From assembly GCF_002102355.1 (NCBI RefSeq), contig NZ_LQPT01000028.1, positions 124,001 through 188,000 of the forward strand: a stretch of 64,000 nt of DNA, given 5' to 3'. The notes beneath the pieces are model-generated. The model was not told where the DNA came from. It worked only from the letters and a program-made list of their open reading frames with translations, and ran no database searches. The position numbers and the translations under genes were made by a program. Position 1 is the stretch's first letter. Each line of letters starts with the position of its first letter. Of this stretch, positions 26,571 through 37,036 are shown piece by piece. Source of the stretch: Mycobacterium sherrisii (GTDB taxonomy: Bacteria > Actinomycetota > Actinomycetes > Mycobacteriales > Mycobacteriaceae).

Positions 26571-28211
26571 TCAGGCGGCGGGTTCGGGATCTACCGGCGG
26601 CTCCGGCCGTCTCATCGGCAAAAACGCGGCCGGGATGATCGTCACGACGATCAAGGCGACGGCGACCACGAACACGGTCGTGTAGGCGTGCGAAAAGGCT
26701 TGCGCCACACTGGCCGCGAAGTCGGGGCCCAGACCCCTCCAGGCGCTGTCCGTGGATTCGACGGGAAGACGCTGGCCGCTGCTTTGTTGTTGCGCCGCCA
26801 CCAGCTTGTTGGCCGTGATCAGGCTCTGATTGTGGTTGAACAGCTGAGTCAGGATTACCGTCATCAACGCGGCCCCGATCGATCCGCTCACCTGCTGGTT
26901 GACCGTCACCAGCGTGGTGCCGCGTGCGACTTGATGCGGAGCCAGTGACTGCAGGACGGCCGCCGACAGGGGCGACGTGGTGCAGCCGACGCCGAGACCC
27001 ATCACCGCCAGGCCAATCAGCAGCACCGGCGAAAACGCGGCCTGCGTCGCGACACCGTAGGTGAAGATTCCCAAACCGATCGCCATGGCGGGCAGGCCGA
27101 CCAGCACGACTTTGCCGGGCCCGTGTTTGTCCATGAATGCCCCGGCCAGCGGCATCGTCAATACGGCACCGATGCCGACCGGTACCAAATGCATCCCGGA
27201 CTGCATCGGCGTCTGATGCATGACGAGCTGGAAATAGCTCGGGACCAGCAGACCCACGCCGACAAAGGGGGCTCCGAATACCAGTAGGGCCAAGTTGGCG
27301 TGCGTCACGACGCGATTCTTGAACAGCCGCAGGTCGATGAGCGGGTGCTCGACGCGAAAGGAATGAACGACAAAGGCCGCGACCAACACCAGCCCCGCGA
27401 TCGTCGGTGCCAGCACGTACCGATTGAGGATCGTGCCCTGTGCCGGGACGGACGACACCCCCGCCAGGAACAAGGTGACACCGGGGGGCAGCAGCAGCAC
27501 ACTGACGATGTCGAGCGCTTCCGCCGGAGCCGGCCGATCTTTCGGGAAGGTGAGGACCGCGAGCACCACCGCGAGCAGGCCGATCGGCAGGTTGATCAAA
27601 AATATCCACTGCCAGCCGTAGGCGCCGACCAGCCAGCCGCCCAGGATCGGCCCACCGATCGGCCCGAGCAAAATCGGAATGCCGCCGATCGCCATCAGCC
27701 GACCAACACGCTTCGGGCCGGCCTCGTGGGTCAGGATCACGAAACTCACCGGCATCAACATGCCGCCGCCGATGCCTTGGACCACCCGAAAAACAATCAG
27801 CAGCGCGATGGTTGGTGCTATCGCACAGAGCAGCGAGCCCAGCATGAACAGCAGAACCGAGCCGACAAAAAGTCGTTTGGTGCCGAATCTGTCGGCCGCC
27901 CACCCCGTTATTGGGATAACGGTGGCGAACGCCAACATGTAGGCCGCGACCGTCCACGACACGACCGCCTGATCGGAATTGAACTGGGTGACGAAGGTGC
28001 CCTGCGCGACCGCGACGACGGTGCTGTCCAGCACCGCCATGATGCACGCGAGTCCGCATACGAAGACGATGCGAAGCATCTTGGCGTCGAGCTTGTCCGG
28101 ATAGTCCTGATCGGTCGCAGCCTGGACTGGGCTGGGCGGTTGCGGCGCCGCGACCCTGGGAGCGGCGGAACGCGCTCGTCCCATGGCGTCGCTGAGCATG
28201 CGGCTGAGCAT
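26571..28211 (-). CDS. emrB: EmrB/QacA-type MFS drug exporter, copy 1
   Basis: A 546-residue DHA2-family proton antiporter with about 14 membrane helices. It has the loop motif GWAADRFGTKRLF and the helix-5 antiporter motif C (GPIGGPILGG). An extended cytoplasmic N-terminus (about 50 residues, Pro/Ala-rich) precedes the first helix. Such pumps expel lipophilic drugs across the plasma membrane. Several Met codons are possible; the ATG at 28211 is chosen because its context matches the start of the paralogue at 29978. It corresponds to Rv0783c. It follows the second copy on the same strand with 147 bases between. Confidence 0.87.
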   Translation of the reverse strand: MLSRMLSDAMGRARSAAPRVAAPQPPSPVQAATDQDYPDKLDAKMLRIVFVCGLACIMAVLDSTVVAVAQGTFVTQFNSDQAVVSWTVAAYMLAFATVIPITGWAADRFGTKRLFVGSVLLFMLGSLLCAIAPTIALLIVFRVVQGIGGGMLMPVSFVILTHEAGPKRVGRLMAIGGIPILLGPIGGPILGGWLVGAYGWQWIFLINLPIGLLAVVLAVLTFPKDRPAPAEALDIVSVLLLPPGVTLFLAGVSSVPAQGTILNRYVLAPTIAGLVLVAAFVVHSFRVEHPLIDLRLFKNRVVTHANLALLVFGAPFVGVGLLVPSYFQLVMHQTPMQSGMHLVPVGIGAVLTMPLAGAFMDKHGPGKVVLVGLPAMAIGLGIFTYGVATQAAFSPVLLIGLAVMGLGVGCTTSPLSAAVLQSLAPHQVARGTTLVTVNQQVSGSIGAALMTVILTQLFNHNQSLITANKLVAAQQQSSGQRLPVESTDSAWRGLGPDFAASVAQAFSHAYTTVFVVAVALIVVTIIPAAFLPMRRPEPPVDPEPAA

Positions 28212-28358
28212 ATCGAGGCCGTTCTGTTGTGTTGGAGCTTTGGGTATACCCACGGCCCTCAGCTGCGCATTCATTGCCCGCGTCAGCGGCGAAACTTCCA
28301 GCTCAGGGTCCCGGCGACGCAGATAGCCGGCGACCGGCAGCGACCAAGGGTTCGACGG

Positions 28359-29978
28359 CTATCGGGCGGCGGTCTGGATGGCGGGCTTTCTCGGCAAAAA
28401 TGCTGCCGGGATGATGGTGAATGCCACGACAATGGCCGACACCACAAATACCGCCGTATAGGCGTGTGACAGGTCGTGTAAAAGATTGGCGGAAAAGCCG
28501 GGCGCAAGAGTTTCGGGCGGTATTTGCGACGGATCGACGGGCTCGCCGGAAATTGCGGCCTTTTGCTGCAACGCCGCCAATTTATTCGCCGCGGCGATGT
28601 CGTGGCTGCGGTTGAACTGATTTGTCAAAATCATCGCCATCAGCGCGGTGCCCAGCGACCCACCCACCTGGTGGCTCACGCTCATCAGCGTCGTCCCGCG
28701 AGCGATCTGGTGCGGCGCCAACGCTTGCACGGAAGCCACCGAGAGCGGCATCATCGTGCACCCCATCCCCAGGCCCATGATCGCCAGCGCCACCAGCAGC
28801 ATCGGCTGGTAGGTGACATGCCGGGCCACGCCGAAGGCAAACGCGCCCAGGCCGGCGATGATCATGGCGATACCGGCCAAGACAAACTTTCCGGGCCCCT
28901 GCCGGTCCACGAGCGGGCCGGCCAGGCGCATGGTCAGCATGGCGCCGAGCCCATGCGGGATCAGGTGCACCCCGGCCTGCATCGGGGTCTGGTGCAGCAC
29001 CTGCTGCAGGTAGCTCGGAAGCAGCAGGCCCGCGCCGAAGAACGCTCCGGCGAACAGCAACATCGTCACGTTGGCCTGGGTGATGACCGGGTTCTGGTAC
29101 AGCCGCAGATCGATCAGCGGATGATCCCCGCGACGCAGCGCGTGTACGACGAAGGCGGCGATGAGCAACAGCCCGATGGTGGCGGGCACCACCACGCGAC
29201 GGTCGGCGACCGTCCCACAGCGCGGGATCGACGACACGGCGAACAAGAACGTCGCCAACCCCGGTGAGAGCAGCAGTCCGCCGATGACGTCGAACGTCTC
29301 CGAGCGCGCCGGTTGATCCTTGGGGAACACGACGCCGGCCAGCACGAGCGTCGCCAGTCCCAGGGGCAGGTTGATCAAGAAAATCCACCGCCAGCTGGCG
29401 GTGTCGATCAACCAGCCGCCCAGGATCGGCCCGGCGATCGGCGCCAGCAGCATGGGGATGCTCAGAATTGACATCAGCCGCCCGAGCCGTCCCGGACCTG
29501 CCTCGCGGGTCATGATCATGAATCCCAGCGGCATCAGCATGCCGCCGCTGACGCCTTGCACCACGCGAAAAACGATGAGCTGCAAGATCGTTGACGCCAC
29601 CGCGCAGAGCAGTGAGCCCAGCACAAAGGCCACCACCGAGCCCATGAAGAGCCGTTTGGTGCCGAACCGGTCCGCGGCCCACCCGGCCAACGGGATCACC
29701 GTCGCCAACCCCAGGGTGTAGCCGGTCATCGTCCATGCGACGACGGCCTGGTCGGAGTCGAATTCGGTGATGAAGGTGCGTTGCGCGACGGTGACGACGG
29801 TGACGTCGAGTATCGCCATGATGGCGGCCAGCAGGCACACGCCGGAAATCCGCAGCAGCGGGGCATCCAATTTGTCCGGATAAACCCGTTCGCCGGCGCC
29901 CAGCGACCCGGTGGGGGTGGTCGGCAGTGCGGCGTCGGCCGCCGCGGAACGGGCCTTCTCCATGACGTTGCTTAGCAT
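28359..29978 (-). CDS. EmrB/QacA-type MFS drug exporter, copy 2
   Basis: A 539-residue paralogue of the preceding transporter, with the same GWAADRFGTKRLF loop and GPILGGWLI antiporter motif and about 14 membrane helices. It carries the same YPDKLDA segment just before helix 1 and the same tail (AAFLPRKP versus AAFLPMRR). The many shared strings show a tandem duplication followed by clear divergence in the central loops, so the two pumps may export different compounds. M. tuberculosis has, as recalled, only one emrB at this site. The order on the strand suggests one transcript for both. Confidence 0.87.
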   Translation of the reverse strand: MLSNVMEKARSAAADAALPTTPTGSLGAGERVYPDKLDAPLLRISGVCLLAAIMAILDVTVVTVAQRTFITEFDSDQAVVAWTMTGYTLGLATVIPLAGWAADRFGTKRLFMGSVVAFVLGSLLCAVASTILQLIVFRVVQGVSGGMLMPLGFMIMTREAGPGRLGRLMSILSIPMLLAPIAGPILGGWLIDTASWRWIFLINLPLGLATLVLAGVVFPKDQPARSETFDVIGGLLLSPGLATFLFAVSSIPRCGTVADRRVVVPATIGLLLIAAFVVHALRRGDHPLIDLRLYQNPVITQANVTMLLFAGAFFGAGLLLPSYLQQVLHQTPMQAGVHLIPHGLGAMLTMRLAGPLVDRQGPGKFVLAGIAMIIAGLGAFAFGVARHVTYQPMLLVALAIMGLGMGCTMMPLSVASVQALAPHQIARGTTLMSVSHQVGGSLGTALMAMILTNQFNRSHDIAAANKLAALQQKAAISGEPVDPSQIPPETLAPGFSANLLHDLSHAYTAVFVVSAIVVAFTIIPAAFLPRKPAIQTAAR

Positions 29979-30149
29979 ATCGAATCGATTTCGGGGCCGA
30001 GGCCGGCACGCGTTTGCTCCCGGGTCGGCGTCAGCCCTGTCGAGGGGGCCCCGGCGGGCACCGCATCACGGCGTTCGTTTGCGTTGATATATGCCTCTCG
30101 TCTGCGTGTCCTTCACCGTCCCGACACCTGAGCTCGCCAAACTGCGGTT

Positions 30150-30854
30150 GTGGCTGGAAAATTGATCGTCTCGGTCTCGGGGATAGGCGAGCGCACCCTG
30201 GACGACGTCGAGGCGTTCTGCGCCCAAATGGACGCCCGCAGGGTGCCGGTTTCGTTGCTGGTGGCTCCGCGCCTATCCGGCGACTACCGACTCGATCGCG
30301 ATCCGCGCACCGTCGAATGGTTGGCGGCGCGTCGCGCCGGTGGTGACGCAATCGTGCTGCACGGCTACGACGATGCGGCGGGCAAGAAACGACGCGGCGA
30401 GTTCGCCGTGCTGCGCGCCCATGAGGCCAACCTGCGCCTGATGGCCGCCGACCGCGTCCTCGAGCACATGGGGCTGCGTACCCGGCTGTTCGCGGCGCCC
30501 GGCTGGACGGTGTCACCGGGTGTGGTGAAGGCATTGCCGCGCAACGGCTTTCGATTGCTTGCTGATCTACACGGGGTGACTGACCTGGTCCGTCACACCA
30601 CCGTCCGAGCCAGAGTGCTGGGCATCGGCGAAGGCTTCTTGACCGAGCCGTGGTGGTGCCGGATGGTGGTGCTGTCGGCCGAGCGGATCGCACGGCGCGG
30701 CGGCATCGTGCGGGTTGCGGTCGCGGCGCGGCAATTACGCAAGCCGGGTCCCCTGCAAACAATGCTGGACGCCGTCGACCTGGCCTCGATGCACGGCTGC
30801 GTGCCTACGGTGTATCGGTGGCGGCCCGACAAGGCCATCCTGGACGCCGCCTGA
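30150..30854 (+). CDS. DUF2334 / polysaccharide-deacetylase-like protein (Rv0784 type)
   Basis: A 234-residue protein of the DUF2334 group, related to the NodB deacetylase fold. Segments LIVSVSGIGERTLDDVEAFC, PVSLLVAPRLSGDYRLD, AIVLHGYDD and RLFAAPGWTVSPGVV match the successive strands of that barrel. The His and Asp of LHGYDD would be metal ligands in true deacetylases, but the first Asp-Asp motif is not clear, so catalysis is uncertain. The GTG at 30150 gives about the length of Rv0784. It lies upstream of the flavoprotein gene by 49 bases and may share its transcript. Confidence 0.8.
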   Translation: MAGKLIVSVSGIGERTLDDVEAFCAQMDARRVPVSLLVAPRLSGDYRLDRDPRTVEWLAARRAGGDAIVLHGYDDAAGKKRRGEFAVLRAHEANLRLMAADRVLEHMGLRTRLFAAPGWTVSPGVVKALPRNGFRLLADLHGVTDLVRHTTVRARVLGIGEGFLTEPWWCRMVVLSAERIARRGGIVRVAVAARQLRKPGPLQTMLDAVDLASMHGCVPTVYRWRPDKAILDAA

Positions 30855-30889
30855 CCAAGCCGACTGATCAACCGGTGGGTTGCGGCCAC

Positions 30890-30895
30890 TACGCT
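30890..30895 (+). promoter_or_regulatory. -10 hexamer before the FAD-binding dehydrogenase
   Basis: TACGCT (TAnnnT) ends eight bases before the ATG at 30904, and no Shine-Dalgarno sequence is visible, so a leaderless transcript is likely. Confidence 0.4.
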
Positions 30896-30903
30896 CTTCG
30901 GGC

Positions 30904-32571
30904 ATGAGCGACTCTTCGGCGGCGGGTTTCGCGGCTGACGCGATCATCGTAGGGGCGGGGCTTTCCGGGCTGGTGGCGGCCTGTGAGCTGGTGGACCGCG
31001 GTTTACGGGTGCTCGTCGTCGACCAGGAGAACAGCGCCAACCTGGGCGGGCAGGCGTACTGGTCGTTTGGCGGGCTGTTCTTCGTGGACAGTCCCGAGCA
31101 GCGACGGCTGGGCATCCGAGACAGTCACGAGCTTGCCCTGCAGGATTGGCTGGGCACAGCGGCTTTCGACCGCGAAGAGGACTATTGGCCACGTCAATGG
31201 GCGCACGCCTACGTGGATTTCGCCGCGGGTGAGAAGCGCAGCTGGCTGAGAGAGCGTGGCCTGAAGCTCTTTCCGCTGGTCGGCTGGGCCGAACGCGGCG
31301 GCTACAACGCTCAAGGGCACGGCAATTCCGTCCCCCGCTTTCACATCACCTGGGGCACCGGGCCGGCGCTCGTCGACATCTTCGCTCGCCGACTGCGAGA
31401 CCGGTCCACGGTGCGCTTCGCGCACCGGCATCAAGTAGACGAACTGATCGTCGAGAACAACGCGGTGACCGGCGTCCGGGGCACCGTCTTGGAGCCCTCA
31501 GCCGAGCCGCGCGGCCGGCCCTCTTCTCGAAAAGGGATGGGCCAGTTCGAATTCCGCGCTTCTGCCGTGATCGTGACCAGCGGCGGCATCGGCGGCAACC
31601 ACGATCTGGTGCGCAAGAACTGGCCCGAACGAATGGGACGGGTGCCCGAGCAGATGCTCAGCGGGGTGCCGGCGCACGTCGACGGCCGGATGATCGGCAT
31701 ATCGCAGCGGGCGGGCGCCCGCGTGATCAACCCGGACCGGATGTGGCATTACACCGAGGGCATCACCAACTACGATCCGATCTGGCCGTTGCATGGAATC
31801 CGCATCATCCCCGGACCGTCGTCGCTGTGGCTGGATGCCGCCGGCAACCGGCTACCGATTCCGCTGTATCCCGGCTTCGACACCTTGGGTACGTGCGAAT
31901 ACATCACCAAATCCGGATACGACTACACCTGGTTCATCTTGAACGCCAAGATCATTGAGAAAGAATTCGCACTTTCCGGGCAGGAGCAGAATCCGGATCT
32001 GACCGGTCAGAGTGTGCGGGCGCTGCTGCGCAACAGGGTCAGTTCCGGTCCGCCCGGCCCGGTACAAGCGTTCGTCGACCGGGGGGTCGACTTTGTCAGC
32101 GCAGACTCGTTGCGCGAGTTGGTAACCGGGATGAACAAGCTGCCGAATGTGGTCCCGCTGGATTATGCGACGGTGGCGGCCGAGGTCACCGCCCGGGATC
32201 GGGAGGTGGTCAACAAGTTCAGTAAAGACGGTCAGATCACCGCGATTCGTGCGGCCCGCGGATACCTGGGCGACCGGCTGGGCCGGGTCGTGCCGCCACA
32301 CCGGCTGACCGACCCGAAGGCCGGGCCGCTGATTGCCGTCAAACTGCACATCCTGACACGAAAGACGTTGGGCGGCATCGAGACTGATTTGGATGGGCGT
32401 GTTCTGACAGCCGATGGCAAGCCACTGGCCGGTCTGTATGCGGCCGGCGAGGTGGCCGGGTTCGGCGGTGGCGGGGTGCACGGCTATCGGGCGCTGGAGG
32501 GCACCTTCCTCGGTGGCTGCATCTTCAGCGGCCGGGCCGCCGGGCGCGGTGCCGCCGGCGATATCACCTAG
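30904..32571 (+). CDS. FAD-binding dehydrogenase (Rv0785 type)
   Basis: A 555-residue flavoprotein of the fumarate reductase/3-ketosteroid-delta1-dehydrogenase superfamily. The FAD motif is ADAIIVGAGLSGLVAACELV at residues 11-30, with the matching C-terminal FAD loop GLYAAGEVAGFGGGGVHGYR and GGCIFSGRAAG. Substrate-domain segments include TSGGIGGNHDLVRKNWPERM. Members dehydrogenate carbon chains next to a carbonyl; the exact substrate of Rv0785 is unknown and it lacks an evident steroid-specific signature. The ATG at 30904 starts immediately before the FAD motif and is preceded by a -10 hexamer. Confidence 0.87.
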   Translation: MSDSSAAGFAADAIIVGAGLSGLVAACELVDRGLRVLVVDQENSANLGGQAYWSFGGLFFVDSPEQRRLGIRDSHELALQDWLGTAAFDREEDYWPRQWAHAYVDFAAGEKRSWLRERGLKLFPLVGWAERGGYNAQGHGNSVPRFHITWGTGPALVDIFARRLRDRSTVRFAHRHQVDELIVENNAVTGVRGTVLEPSAEPRGRPSSRKGMGQFEFRASAVIVTSGGIGGNHDLVRKNWPERMGRVPEQMLSGVPAHVDGRMIGISQRAGARVINPDRMWHYTEGITNYDPIWPLHGIRIIPGPSSLWLDAAGNRLPIPLYPGFDTLGTCEYITKSGYDYTWFILNAKIIEKEFALSGQEQNPDLTGQSVRALLRNRVSSGPPGPVQAFVDRGVDFVSADSLRELVTGMNKLPNVVPLDYATVAAEVTARDREVVNKFSKDGQITAIRAARGYLGDRLGRVVPPHRLTDPKAGPLIAVKLHILTRKTLGGIETDLDGRVLTADGKPLAGLYAAGEVAGFGGGGVHGYRALEGTFLGGCIFSGRAAGRGAAGDIT

Positions 32572-32596
32572 TCCGGCCATTCGACGGCGGCGCCAG

Positions 32597-33235
32597 CTAG
32601 AACGTGACTCCGGACTCTTCGGGCAGCACCTGGAAGTCGGTGTCGGTCATCTCGGTGAAACGGCTGTAATAGAGGCCGCGCGCCTCGGGTGCGACGACGC
32701 CCTGGTGAATCGGCACCGCCCGGGCCGGAGCGACCGCGCGCAGGTAGTCGATCGCCTCGGCGATTTTCATCCATGGCGCTGCCGCCGGTGCGGCCAACAC
32801 GTCGACCGGCTCGTCGGGCACGAACAGCGCGTCACCGGGATGCATCAGCCGGGCGCGGTGGTCCCCGTCGCCCACCAAAAACGAAATGTTCTCTATCACA
32901 GGGATTTCCGGATGAATGGTGGCGTGCCGACCCCCGACGGCCCGCACGGTCAATTCCCCGATTTGTAGCTCGTCACCCACGTGTACGACCTGGAACGGCG
33001 CGTCCAGCTGTGCCGCCGTCTGCGAGTCGGTGTACAGCGCGGCACCGGGATTGGCCTCGATCAGCGCCGGCAACCGCGCCGGGTCGACATGATCCGGGTG
33101 CTGGTGGGTGACCAGAATGGCGGACAAACCGGTGATTCCCTCGAAACCGTGCGCGAAGACACCGGGGTCGAAGAGCAAGCTAGTGTGGTCGAACTCGGCA
33201 AGTAGGCAGGAATGCCCGAAATGCGTCAGTTGCAT
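32597..33235 (-). CDS. Metallo-beta-lactamase-fold hydrolase (Rv0786c type)
   Basis: A 212-residue UlaG-like metallo-beta-lactamase-fold protein. The start QLTHFGHSCLLAEFDHTSLL is typical, with the metal motif THQHPDHVD (HxHxDH), a further His in GRHATIH, Asp in HPGDALF and the last His in PIHQG. All ligands for a two-metal site appear present. Such enzymes hydrolyse phosphodiester or lactone-like bonds in the cytosol. The ATG at 33235 is where homology begins. It is divergent from the secreted protein gene at 33268. Confidence 0.87.
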   Translation of the reverse strand: MQLTHFGHSCLLAEFDHTSLLFDPGVFAHGFEGITGLSAILVTHQHPDHVDPARLPALIEANPGAALYTDSQTAAQLDAPFQVVHVGDELQIGELTVRAVGGRHATIHPEIPVIENISFLVGDGDHRARLMHPGDALFVPDEPVDVLAAPAAAPWMKIAEAIDYLRAVAPARAVPIHQGVVAPEARGLYYSRFTEMTDTDFQVLPEESGVTF

Positions 33236-33267
33236 GTTTACGATTGTGCCCTGACGGGGGTGGTCGT

Positions 33268-33945
33268 GTGCGGGTAGTTTTCGCGACGATACTGGTCGCC
33301 GGTGGCCTGGTGGCGGGCATCGTTTTCGTGGTCCCCGCGCCGGCCGAACCCGAGACCTGCCCGCCGGTGTGCGACCAGATCCCCGCGAGTGCGTGGATCC
33401 CGCAGAGTGCGATTCCGCTGAACTCCACCTACAACTGGCCCGCGCTGGCGGGCCGGGCGGTGCGGACGACGGGGCTGCGGCCGGGTCCGCGGTTTCGGTT
33501 CGAGGAGCTGTGCGCAACGCCGCCGCGCCCGCAGGACCCGCGCGAGTCGGCGGTCGCGGCCCGTGCAGCGGTGGCTGCGCCCGACGGGCAGTGGCAGCTG
33601 CAGGCCCAGATCCTGCACTGGCGCGGCGACACGGCCCACGGCGGCGCCATCGCGGGATCGGTGTTCGCCGGCGCCGTCGCGGCGCTGCGCGACTGCCAGC
33701 AAGGGGCACCGCTGCAGTCACCATCGATCACCACCGACGAGACCAACCGGATGGCCGCGGTGATCAGCGGACCGGTGATCATGCACACCTACCTGGTCGC
33801 CCACGTTACGAGCAGCACAATCGCCGAGCTGACGCTGTGGTCGTCGGGACCGCCCCAGGTGCCCTGGCCGTCGATGCTCGATACCAAACCGCTGGATGCG
33901 ATGACGGCGCCACTGTGTGACGCCTACATCGCGTCCTGCCCGTGA
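33268..33945 (+). CDS. Membrane-anchored or secreted protein of unknown function (Rv0787 type)
   Basis: A 225-residue protein with an N-terminal hydrophobic segment (VVFATILVAGGLVAGIVFVV, residues 3-22) acting as signal or anchor, then PAPAEPETCPPVCDQIPASA. The rest is an extracytoplasmic domain with cysteines at CPPVC, ELCAT, RDCQQ, LCDA and SCP, consistent with disulfides. No enzyme motif is seen. The GTG at 33268 is chosen because it places two residues before the hydrophobic core. It sits just upstream of purS, separated by 64 bases. It is shorter than Rv0787 as I recall it (319 residues). Confidence 0.75.
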   Translation: MRVVFATILVAGGLVAGIVFVVPAPAEPETCPPVCDQIPASAWIPQSAIPLNSTYNWPALAGRAVRTTGLRPGPRFRFEELCATPPRPQDPRESAVAARAAVAAPDGQWQLQAQILHWRGDTAHGGAIAGSVFAGAVAALRDCQQGAPLQSPSITTDETNRMAAVISGPVIMHTYLVAHVTSSTIAELTLWSSGPPQVPWPSMLDTKPLDAMTAPLCDAYIASCP

Positions 33946-34009
33946 GCCGCGCGGCCCGGTGGCCGCCGGTAGAGTTGGGGCCGGTAGCAAATCGTCAGGA
34001 GGGACGCCG

Positions 34010-34249
34010 GTGGCACGGGTGGTCGTCAATGTGATGCCCAAAGCGGAGATTCTCGACCCGCAGGGACAGGCAATTGTCGGCGCGCTGGGCCGACTCGGAC
34101 ATCCCGGAATTTCAGAAGTTCGGCAAGGCAAACGGTTCGAGCTGGAGATCGACGACTCCGTCGACGATTCTGCGCTCGCCGAAATCGCGGAATCCCTGCT
34201 GGCCAATACCGTGATCGAGGACTGGTCCATCAGCCGGGAAGCGCTGTGA
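34010..34249 (+). CDS. purS: FGAM synthase subunit PurS
   Basis: A 79-residue PurS, the small dimeric subunit that bridges PurQ and PurL in the three-part FGAM synthase. The sequence [20 protein letters not shown] is the family opening, followed by [11 protein letters not shown] and a short C-terminal helix. A strong AGGAGGG at 33997-34003 precedes the GTG start by seven bases, which is unusual here because several other pur genes look leaderless. Its stop overlaps the purQ start by four bases. Confidence 0.95.
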   Translation: MARVVVNVMPKAEILDPQGQAIVGALGRLGHPGISEVRQGKRFELEIDDSVDDSALAEIAESLLANTVIEDWSISREAL

Positions 34250-34920
34250 GCCCGCGGATCGGCGTCATCACCTTTCCCGGGACGCTCGACGACGTCGACG
34301 CCGCCCGGGCGGTGCGCCGCGTCGGCGCCGAGGCGATCAGTTTGTGGCATGCCGATGCCGATCTGAAGAAGGTCGACGCGGTGGTGGTGCCGGGCGGGTT
34401 CTCCTACGGCGACTACCTGCGGGCCGGTGCGATCGCCAGGTTCGCCCCCGTGATGTCCGAAGTGATCCACGCCGCGCGCGCCGGCATGCCGGTGTTGGGA
34501 ATTTGCAACGGATTTCAGGTGCTTTGCGAGAGCAGACTGCTGCCCGGGGCGCTGGCTCGCAACGCCGGTCTGCACTTCGTCTGCCGCGACGTGTGGTTGC
34601 GGGTCGTCTCCAACGCGACCGCCTGGACATCGCGCTTCGACGCCGACGCGGACTTGCTGATTCCGCTGAAATCGGGTGAGGGGCGCTATGTGGCGCCGGA
34701 CAACGTGCTCGACGAGCTCGAGGGCGAGGGACGGGTGGTGTTCCGCTACCACGAGAACATCAACGGTTCGATGCGCGGCATCGCCGGGATCAGCTCGGCC
34801 AACGGCCGGGTCGTCGGGCTGATGCCGCATCCCGAGCATGCGATCGAGGCGTTGACGGGGCCATCCGACGACGGGTTGGGGCTGTTCTATTCAGCGCTGG
34901 ACGCCGTGCTTACTGCCTAA
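34246..34920 (+). CDS. purQ: FGAM synthase glutaminase subunit PurQ
   Basis: A 224-residue class I glutamine amidotransferase that supplies ammonia to PurL. It has the [18 protein letters not shown] oxyanion loop, the nucleophile Cys in [10 protein letters not shown], and the His-Glu pair in [11 protein letters not shown]. The GTG start overlaps the purS stop (GTGA), so stoichiometric production with PurS is assured. purL lies 18 kb downstream, separated by accessory genes. The last 30 bases overlap the pseudogene on the other strand. Confidence 0.96.
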   Translation: MSPRIGVITFPGTLDDVDAARAVRRVGAEAISLWHADADLKKVDAVVVPGGFSYGDYLRAGAIARFAPVMSEVIHAARAGMPVLGICNGFQVLCESRLLPGALARNAGLHFVCRDVWLRVVSNATAWTSRFDADADLLIPLKSGEGRYVAPDNVLDELEGEGRVVFRYHENINGSMRGIAGISSANGRVVGLMPHPEHAIEALTGPSDDGLGLFYSALDAVLTA

Positions 34921-35275
34921 CGTGACCGAAACGCCTGCGGCATTACGCAATTCGGCGAAAGGTTCGGTCATCGCATCCGTCGTCTCGGGTGGACCGTCGA
35001 GGGTCTGATCGTCGGTGAGCACCGTCATCCCGAGCTGATCGACGTAGCTCCACACCGTGCTGTTGATCGGTGCAAGCACCCCGGTGGGAAGGATCTCGCT
35101 CACCGCGGCGCCCACGAAATGCCCGCGTTCGCGCGGGCCCACCACGCTGGACAGGGCCACACTCATCGCCGCTGATCTCGTTGCCGGTGATGCGGTCGGA
35201 CTTGTCGGTCGCGGTGGGCACCGATGCGCTGAGCGACCGGTCGGCCCGCCCGTCGTAGTTCACAACGGGGTGTGA
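34891..35275 (-). pseudogene. Remnant of a wax ester synthase/diacylglycerol acyltransferase gene
   Basis: Two minus-strand reading frames together resemble the C-terminal half of a WS/DGAT (triacylglycerol synthase) protein. The upstream part reads VNYDGRADRSLSASVPTATD and then RITGNEISG. At 35168-35167 one extra base shifts the frame, and translation continues as MSVALSSVVGPRERGHFVGA followed by VLAPINSTVWSYVDQLGM. In intact family members about 70 residues separate MSVAL from the NVxGPRERGH motif, so an internal deletion is also present. The N-terminal half with the HHxxxDG active site is absent. Nothing functional can be made. Confidence 0.7.
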
Positions 35276-36331
<1,056 letters not shown>

Positions 36332-36356
36332 GCGCCAGGGGACGCGAGGCGGACGC

Positions 36357-36821
36357 TCACCCGGCGTCCCGCAGCAACGACTCCTGCGGGCACTCCGGGA
36401 CACCGCTCAGCGCGGCAAAGAATTCGATGGCCTCCGCGATGCTGTGGTCGACATGGGTCGCGAACTCGTCGAACTCGATGGGTTCGCGGATCCGCCGAGA
36501 GTTGCGCGCCACCACCCCGATCCGCTGCGGGTCGGAGGATCCGTGGACGGTCGCGATAACGTCCCGGTGGTCGTGATTCCACGAATCGGCCAGGGCGGCC
36601 AGCCGTGCGCTGTCGCCCACCGGGAAGAAGCAGCCGGGAGTCACTTGGATCGTGAATTCATCACTGTGCCAACGGGAGATGCCGAGGTGGACATGCAGTC
36701 GCCGCGGACGGGTATTGGCCACGTAGAAGAATTCACCGTCGTGCTGACCGCGGAAATACCGGCTGCCGCGGGTGCACAGGTAACGTTCGATCAGCTCGGC
36801 GGACAGCGCCTCAGTCGTCAT
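36357..36821 (-). CDS. YbjN-domain-like protein
   Basis: A 154-residue cytosolic protein beginning TTEALSAELIERYLCTRGSR and YFRGQHDGEFFYV. It resembles the YbjN sensory/adaptor fold (related to type III secretion chaperones) found in mycobacteria, although I recognise it only by pattern. A conserved-looking stretch is SSDPQRIGVVARNSRRIREP. No catalytic motif is visible. An alternative ATG lies three codons upstream. It converges with the SDR gene and is followed upstream by a 215-bp intergenic stretch without a gene. Confidence 0.6.
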   Translation of the reverse strand: MTTEALSAELIERYLCTRGSRYFRGQHDGEFFYVANTRPRRLHVHLGISRWHSDEFTIQVTPGCFFPVGDSARLAALADSWNHDHRDVIATVHGSSDPQRIGVVARNSRRIREPIEFDEFATHVDHSIAEAIEFFAALSGVPECPQESLLRDAG

Positions 36822-37036
36822 GAAATCCATGCTGGGCCCTGCGCCTTTGCGGATCCTGGGAGCGAAGCAGTGCGAGAGCCAAGAATTGGTTGAAAGTTTG
36901 CTGAGTGTAACGATTCAGTCACGCGCACAACGGAATACGGATACCGAGTCGTGACGCTATCACGTCCCTGGGCTGGTTCGGTGCTGGTTCGGGGACACGC
37001 GTCGTGCTGCGACGCGTTAACGTACGAGGGGTGAGT

